Shown here: positions 60,356 through 64,000 of the stretch, one piece after another
Layout of the letters: each line of letters begins with the position of its first letter
How positions within the stretch are numbered: the first letter of the stretch is position 1
From: Kribbella pittospori
GTDB taxonomy: Bacteria; Actinomycetota; Actinomycetes; Propionibacteriales; Kribbellaceae
Direction of reading: 5' to 3'
NCBI RefSeq assembly: GCF_004331465.1
Contig: NZ_SJKB01000004.1
Span: 434,001 to 498,000, forward strand
Length of the DNA stretch: 64,000 bases
Made by a program: the position numbers and the translations under genes
Notes under the pieces: model-generated
Databases searched by the model: none
Seen by the model: only the letters and a program-made list of their open reading frames with translations
Told to the model about the DNA's origin: nothing

Positions 60356-62405
60356 GCGGCTCCAGGGAACGGATGCGGAGGGCGTTGGCGAGAGGGACGG
60401 CAATCACCCAGGACGGGTTCCAGGTGTTGCTGTGTCCTCGGCGCTGCCAGTGTGTCTGGAAGAACGCTTCGCCTTGCTCACCAGGGATCTGGAAACCCCA
60501 CTCACCAGGGCCCGCAGAGATGCCTTGTCCCATCGCACCCATCGTGGTGCGAGCTGCGGCGGCCAAGTCGGGCCGATCGGTGGTGAGGCCGAACTCCATC
60601 AGCTCGTACGTCGGGAAGAACGCGTCCAGGTGATGGTTCTGGACACTGACAGCCGGCCAGCCGATCGCGTTGAAGCCGGCCGCTCGCAGTGGAGAGTCGA
60701 GGTCCAACTCGGGCGACCAGACATAGACCCAGGTGAGGAGCCAGTCGGCAGCGACCTCGGCCCACTGCGCGTAGAGGTCGTCTCCAGTCAGGCGGAACAA
60801 CTCGTACGCGGCGAGGAAGAAGTACATCCCCGCCTCCTTGTCCTCGCACGCAGCGTCGAGGGTGGAGCGGGCGAACGGACGATCGAACGTCCGCGCGTGC
60901 TGCCCGTGATACCGCGTCAGCCACGTCGTCGCCTCCGACAACAACCAGTCATCCCCGAGTACGACGGACGCCTTGAGCGCCGCCAGCACGCACGGAATGC
61001 CGGCCGCGGACAGCATGGACGCGGCGGGCTTGCCGTCGAGGCGCCACCCGATCGGGAACGTGCCGTCCGGCAGCAGCGCGCCACGCAGGAACTTCAGTGC
61101 ACCAGCGAGCGCATCCGGCCAGGACGGCGGCACCGGCTCACCCTCAGCGCGGAACAGCGTGATGATCTCGGCCAGGTCCGCGATCGTCTCGCCGTACGCC
61201 CGACTCGAGACCATCGCGCGGCCGCCGCTGCGGAAGCTGGTCCAGCGGCGGCTGCCGACCTGGTAGGCGTTGTGCCGCAGCCCAGGCGTCCGCGTCGAGC
61301 TGCCGGCGAGGTAGAACTCGACGGCCGCGCGGCAGCGGTCGATCCTGGTCCGGTCGCCGGTCTCGAAGCCGAGCCGGGCGTCGCACCAGGCGAGCTTCAG
61401 GGCCTGGCCGGTCCAGCCGTACATGAAGTGCCGTGCCTTCGCCGGACCGTTGCCGACGACGTCGCTGAACTTGGTGTAGCCGGCTACTGTCCCGTCCCGG
61501 TACCACCTGTTGTCCAAGGCAATGGTCTTGCGAGCGACGACGTCGTCGAGGCCAAGCGGGTGGGCGCCGGCCAAGGTGAACAGCGAGCGGCCGGTCCGGA
61601 CGAGCTCGCGGAAAGCGTGCCCCCGATACTCCTGCGGTCCCCAGTCGAGGACCAGCCGTTGGACGTACTCCTCTCCCGGCCGCAGCGTCAGGTAGCCATC
61701 CTCGGTCGACTCCGTCTCGGCCTTGCTGACGTACCGGACGTCCTGTTTGCCGTCGAACATCAGTACGCCGCTCAGCGCCGCGATGACAGGCCCTTCCTGG
61801 CGGATGACCCCCAGCGAGCCGTAGCGGACCTGCCCGTCGCCGGACCGCCGAGGCTCCGGGCGGGAGAACACGCTCAGCCAACGGCGCTCGCGGCCGGCGC
61901 GCCACTCCAGGTTCACGCCAGGGATCGGGAGCCGGTCCTCCTCGGCGACGAAACCCCCGCCGGGCTCCGGACCGATCCGGGGTACGGCGCGCGCCGGGTC
62001 TGCGGACGGATTGTCGTTGTAGATCAGCCCGGGGACGGTCAGCTGGCTGTCGGTGACGCGGCCGAGGTCGAGCATCAGTCCGACGGCCAGATCACCCAAC
62101 CGCCGCTGGCCGGTGTTGCGCCACCGGAGCTCCAGGTTCAGCCGATCGTCCGCGTCGAAGGAGAGCCGGATCTCGACCGCAACAGGCCCGGTACGGCAGC
62201 CGGCCCGATGCTCACCCGGCCGCCGCGAGATCCACCAGCCCTCCCGCTGCATGACGTTGGGCTGCCACGGTCGTCCGGACGAGCACGTGAGCAGCTCGGC
62301 GACCGGTCGCTCCAAGTACGGCGTACTGGTGCCCAGGTGGAGGACTACTCCGTCGGAGGTGCGGCGGAGTTCGGCGGTCCGGGGGCCGGACGTGAGGGCT
62401 GGCAT
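60348..62405 (-). CDS. uncharacterised protein with beta domain and alpha/alpha-barrel-like domain
   Basis: 685 residues, ATG 62405 sharing its A with the preceding TGA (TGATG). No export signal. Residues 1-270 are beta-rich (VEIRLSFDADDRLNLELRWR, YLTLRPGEEYVQRLVLDWGP). Residues 300-685 have helix pairs with aromatic tips (WYRDGTVAGYTKFSDVVGN, HFMYGWTGQALKLAWCDARL, EDKEAGMYFFLAAYELFRLT, NHHLDAFFPTYELMEFGL), which looks like an alpha/alpha barrel. I do not recognise a named family. It lies between a cytoplasmic GH28 and DUF5060-type genes, so an enzyme on pectin-derived oligosaccharides (hydrolase, lyase or epimerase) is a reasonable inference. Confidence 0.55.
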   Translation of the reverse strand: MPALTSGPRTAELRRTSDGVVLHLGTSTPYLERPVAELLTCSSGRPWQPNVMQREGWWISRRPGEHRAGCRTGPVAVEIRLSFDADDRLNLELRWRNTGQRRLGDLAVGLMLDLGRVTDSQLTVPGLIYNDNPSADPARAVPRIGPEPGGGFVAEEDRLPIPGVNLEWRAGRERRWLSVFSRPEPRRSGDGQVRYGSLGVIRQEGPVIAALSGVLMFDGKQDVRYVSKAETESTEDGYLTLRPGEEYVQRLVLDWGPQEYRGHAFRELVRTGRSLFTLAGAHPLGLDDVVARKTIALDNRWYRDGTVAGYTKFSDVVGNGPAKARHFMYGWTGQALKLAWCDARLGFETGDRTRIDRCRAAVEFYLAGSSTRTPGLRHNAYQVGSRRWTSFRSGGRAMVSSRAYGETIADLAEIITLFRAEGEPVPPSWPDALAGALKFLRGALLPDGTFPIGWRLDGKPAASMLSAAGIPCVLAALKASVVLGDDWLLSEATTWLTRYHGQHARTFDRPFARSTLDAACEDKEAGMYFFLAAYELFRLTGDDLYAQWAEVAADWLLTWVYVWSPELDLDSPLRAAGFNAIGWPAVSVQNHHLDAFFPTYELMEFGLTTDRPDLAAAARTTMGAMGQGISAGPGEWGFQIPGEQGEAFFQTHWQRRGHSNTWNPSWVIAVPLANALRIRSLEPHD

Positions 62406-63619
62406 CAGGAGGCTCGACGGATCTGGATGGCCTGGTACTGCGTGCCAGGGAGGCGGACGGTGAGGGTGTCGGCAACGGTCTCACGGGTGCTGCGGACAGT
62501 GTGGTTCCAGACGTCGAGTACGTCGACCTGGTAGGTGCCGACCGGGAGAGTGAAGGTGCGGTCGGGGAACTGGTGCTCGCCGAGGTACTGCAGGTAGTAG
62601 CTGCCAGGTACGGCGAGAGTCGGAGCGTCCCGGTAGTCGTCGATGGGCTCCACTCCGTCGGGCAGCTCGTCGAGAACCTCCCGGAGCAGGCGCAGGCGTT
62701 GCGCGACCACACCGGTCGGGCGGGTTCCGCCGGCCGACCACGGTCCGCCGTCGGAGTCGGCGTACCACTCGCCGTGGGTGACGTGGGCGCCTCGGACGGT
62801 GCCCTCCCAGATACGGGTGAGCAGCTCCTCCGGTCTGAGGCTGGTGTCTGGCGTGGCGCCGTCTCCCTCGTAGCCGCACGCGTCGACGAGGACGGGCTTG
62901 GCGTAGTCGCGGCGGAGGGCCGTGACGCCGCGCAGGTTCTCGAGCGGCACGCTGAGGTGGGTGAACCACGGCGGTCCGGGGTCCACGGCTTCTGGTGCTG
63001 CGTGCACGGAGATCAGGTGGTTGCTGGAGTCGCACTCCGCGATCAGCTCGGCCAGATGGCGCGCGTCCGAGGACGCGTCCAGACACCAACTGACGTTGCG
63101 ATAGGCGGCCAGTCGGTTGACCAGGTGGCGGATCGCCTGCTCTTCGGATGGCAAGAGGATCTCGGCGTCGATGCCTGCTGCGAGGAGGTCGCGGACCTGA
63201 GCCTCGAGGCGCTGCGGGTTGTCGGCGCGCAGTCGGACCCGGGTGAACGGGGAGGCGGCGAGAGCGCGGCCGGCCGCGGCCCAACAGTCGGCCGAGTCGC
63301 CGGTCGGGTGGTCGAACCAGGTGGTGGTGAGGGGGTGGTACGGCGTCCCGTCGGCACGGCGCAGAGTGGTGCCGGACGAGCGGATCGGCCCGGACGTCGT
63401 CGCCGGGGTGCAGGTGAACGCCAGTGGGCCGGCGGTCGGGGCGCCCGGCAGCGCGTAGTGCCAGATGCCTTCCAGCGACGGCATGAAGCGGATGAGCCAA
63501 GGGTCGCCGTCCTGGAAGGACTCCGCGTAGGCAGACTCGCCGGACTCGTGCCGGAACACCGTCGAGACCGGTCCGCCGACCTGCAGCTCGAGCACGCCCC
63601 AGCGTTCAACCTCGGTCAT
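62405..63619 (-). CDS. DUF5060-containing glycosidase-like protein lacking both expected catalytic Glu
   Basis: 404 residues, ATG 63619 overlapping the upstream stop (ATGA). Residues 1-75 match DUF5060 (EVERWGVLELQV, DGDPWLIRFMPSLEGIWHYA), then TCTPATTSGPIR and DGTPYHPLTTTWF lead into a TIM-like domain and a C-terminal beta domain (LPGSYYLQYLGEHQFPDRTF). In related proteins, as I recall them, the acid/base motif is L-A-N-E and the nucleophile motif V-D-E-C-C-Y-E-G. Here they read WCLDASSD and LVDACGYEGD, so both Glu appear lost. It is also shorter than usual. It could be a binding pseudo-enzyme. It is paralogous to the cut gene upstream. Confidence 0.7.
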   Translation of the reverse strand: MTEVERWGVLELQVGGPVSTVFRHESGESAYAESFQDGDPWLIRFMPSLEGIWHYALPGAPTAGPLAFTCTPATTSGPIRSSGTTLRRADGTPYHPLTTTWFDHPTGDSADCWAAAGRALAASPFTRVRLRADNPQRLEAQVRDLLAAGIDAEILLPSEEQAIRHLVNRLAAYRNVSWCLDASSDARHLAELIAECDSSNHLISVHAAPEAVDPGPPWFTHLSVPLENLRGVTALRRDYAKPVLVDACGYEGDGATPDTSLRPEELLTRIWEGTVRGAHVTHGEWYADSDGGPWSAGGTRPTGVVAQRLRLLREVLDELPDGVEPIDDYRDAPTLAVPGSYYLQYLGEHQFPDRTFTLPVGTYQVDVLDVWNHTVRSTRETVADTLTVRLPGTQYQAIQIRRAS

Positions 63620-64000
63620 CGGGTGCCTCGCAGGACTAGGTAGGGATGAGTGGGGAGCGGGATGCGACAGGAGCCTGAATACGAACCGGCGACAGGAGTG
63701 ATGGTCAGCGCCCGCGTGTCGATCAGGTCGAAGCGGAAGGGATCACCTGGCGGAAGATCCAGCTCAACGGCCGACGGTTGACGGTCGCCCAGGTACTGCA
63801 GGACACACCGAGAGGCATCCACCTCGCCGTCACCCAGCCGCGGCAGCTCGGCGAACACCGAGCGCAGGAAGGCGATCCGCGCCGGACTCTCGCCGTACAG
63901 CCGACCGCCGACCGAGATCCACGCCCGCGTCTCGCGATCGACGAACGATTCGCCGTGACCGACGTACCCACCCAATGACATGCCCTGCCAGAAGCGATGC
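63616..64000 (-). CDS. DUF5060/DUF5605-type glycosidase-like protein, C-terminal part (cut by window edge)
   Basis: The frame is open to the right edge: the codons before the internal Met at 63981 read HRFWQG, and the protein continues MSLGGYVGHGESF, GGRLYGESPARIAFLRSVF and a C-terminal beta domain (YLGDRQPSAVELDLP). This matches the end of the same family as the downstream gene, in whose sequence TRIWEGTVRGAHVTHGEW is the equivalent. The catalytic half is outside the window. It overlaps the next gene by 4 bp, so it is in the same operon. Confidence 0.75.
   Translation of the reverse strand, partial: HRFWQGMSLGGYVGHGESFVDRETRAWISVGGRLYGESPARIAFLRSVFAELPRLGDGEVDASRCVLQYLGDRQPSAVELDLPPGDPFRFDLIDTRALTITPVAGSYSGSCRIPLPTHPYLVLRGTR

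Overview
High-GC, actinobacterial-type DNA: GTG starts are common, genes overlap by ATGA/GTGA, export signals are twin-arginine or lipoprotein type, and two sugar ABC systems lack their own ATPase (shared MsiK-type ATPases are usual in this group). The flavour is Kribbella-like, which is inference from style and not a search result. No rRNA, tRNA, CRISPR array or intact insertion sequence was seen.

The window is almost entirely a plant cell-wall (pectin) utilisation region. Left edge: a cut HxlR-type regulator divergent from a DUF899 gene (1-958), then a secreted SGNH hydrolase (1166-2404). A lipoprotein plus two permeases (2450-6038, minus) form an LplABC-like oligosaccharide importer. Next is a continuous minus-strand array of 13 genes running from 22273 down to 6205. 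It starts with a second sugar ABC importer, then an unknown protein, an RraA-like protein and three tandem secreted beta-helix proteins. It ends with an SDR, a class III CoA-transferase, a solute-binding-like protein without export signal, an enoyl-CoA hydratase and an MBL hydrolase. Divergent from it lie a GntR/FCD regulator with an extra transposase-like HTH domain, a sugar-lactonase-type amidohydrolase, a GH95 enzyme and a GH95-like enzyme (22450-29538).

After a THUMP RNA methyltransferase come GH2 and GH42 beta-galactosidases, a LacI regulator and four GH28 enzymes (30713-42902). An alpha/beta hydrolase and an SGNH-pectinesterase fusion follow (42906-46574). A second LacI regulator, a GH78 rhamnosidase and a GH127-like enzyme come next, divergent from a dehydrogenase / RuBisCO-like protein / DUF1537 kinase operon that resembles the last steps of D-apiose catabolism (46765-56109). 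The right end holds a frameshifted, repeat-rich HNH gene, a fifth GH28, an unknown alpha/alpha-barrel-like protein and two DUF5060-type proteins, one cut by the window end.

Regulation can partly be read from the sequence. One 14-bp palindrome (TGCAATCGTTTGCA) occurs before the SGNH gene, before GH42 and between the divergent GH28 genes. A second motif (GGAAAANNTTTACC) sits before the SGNH-pectinesterase, the second lacI and the GH127-like gene. The enzyme set (GH95, GH141-like, GH78, GH127-like, GH28, GH2, pectin esterases, apiose-type RuBisCO-like protein) suggests degradation of complex pectin including rhamnogalacturonan II or apiogalacturonan. That substrate assignment is inference.
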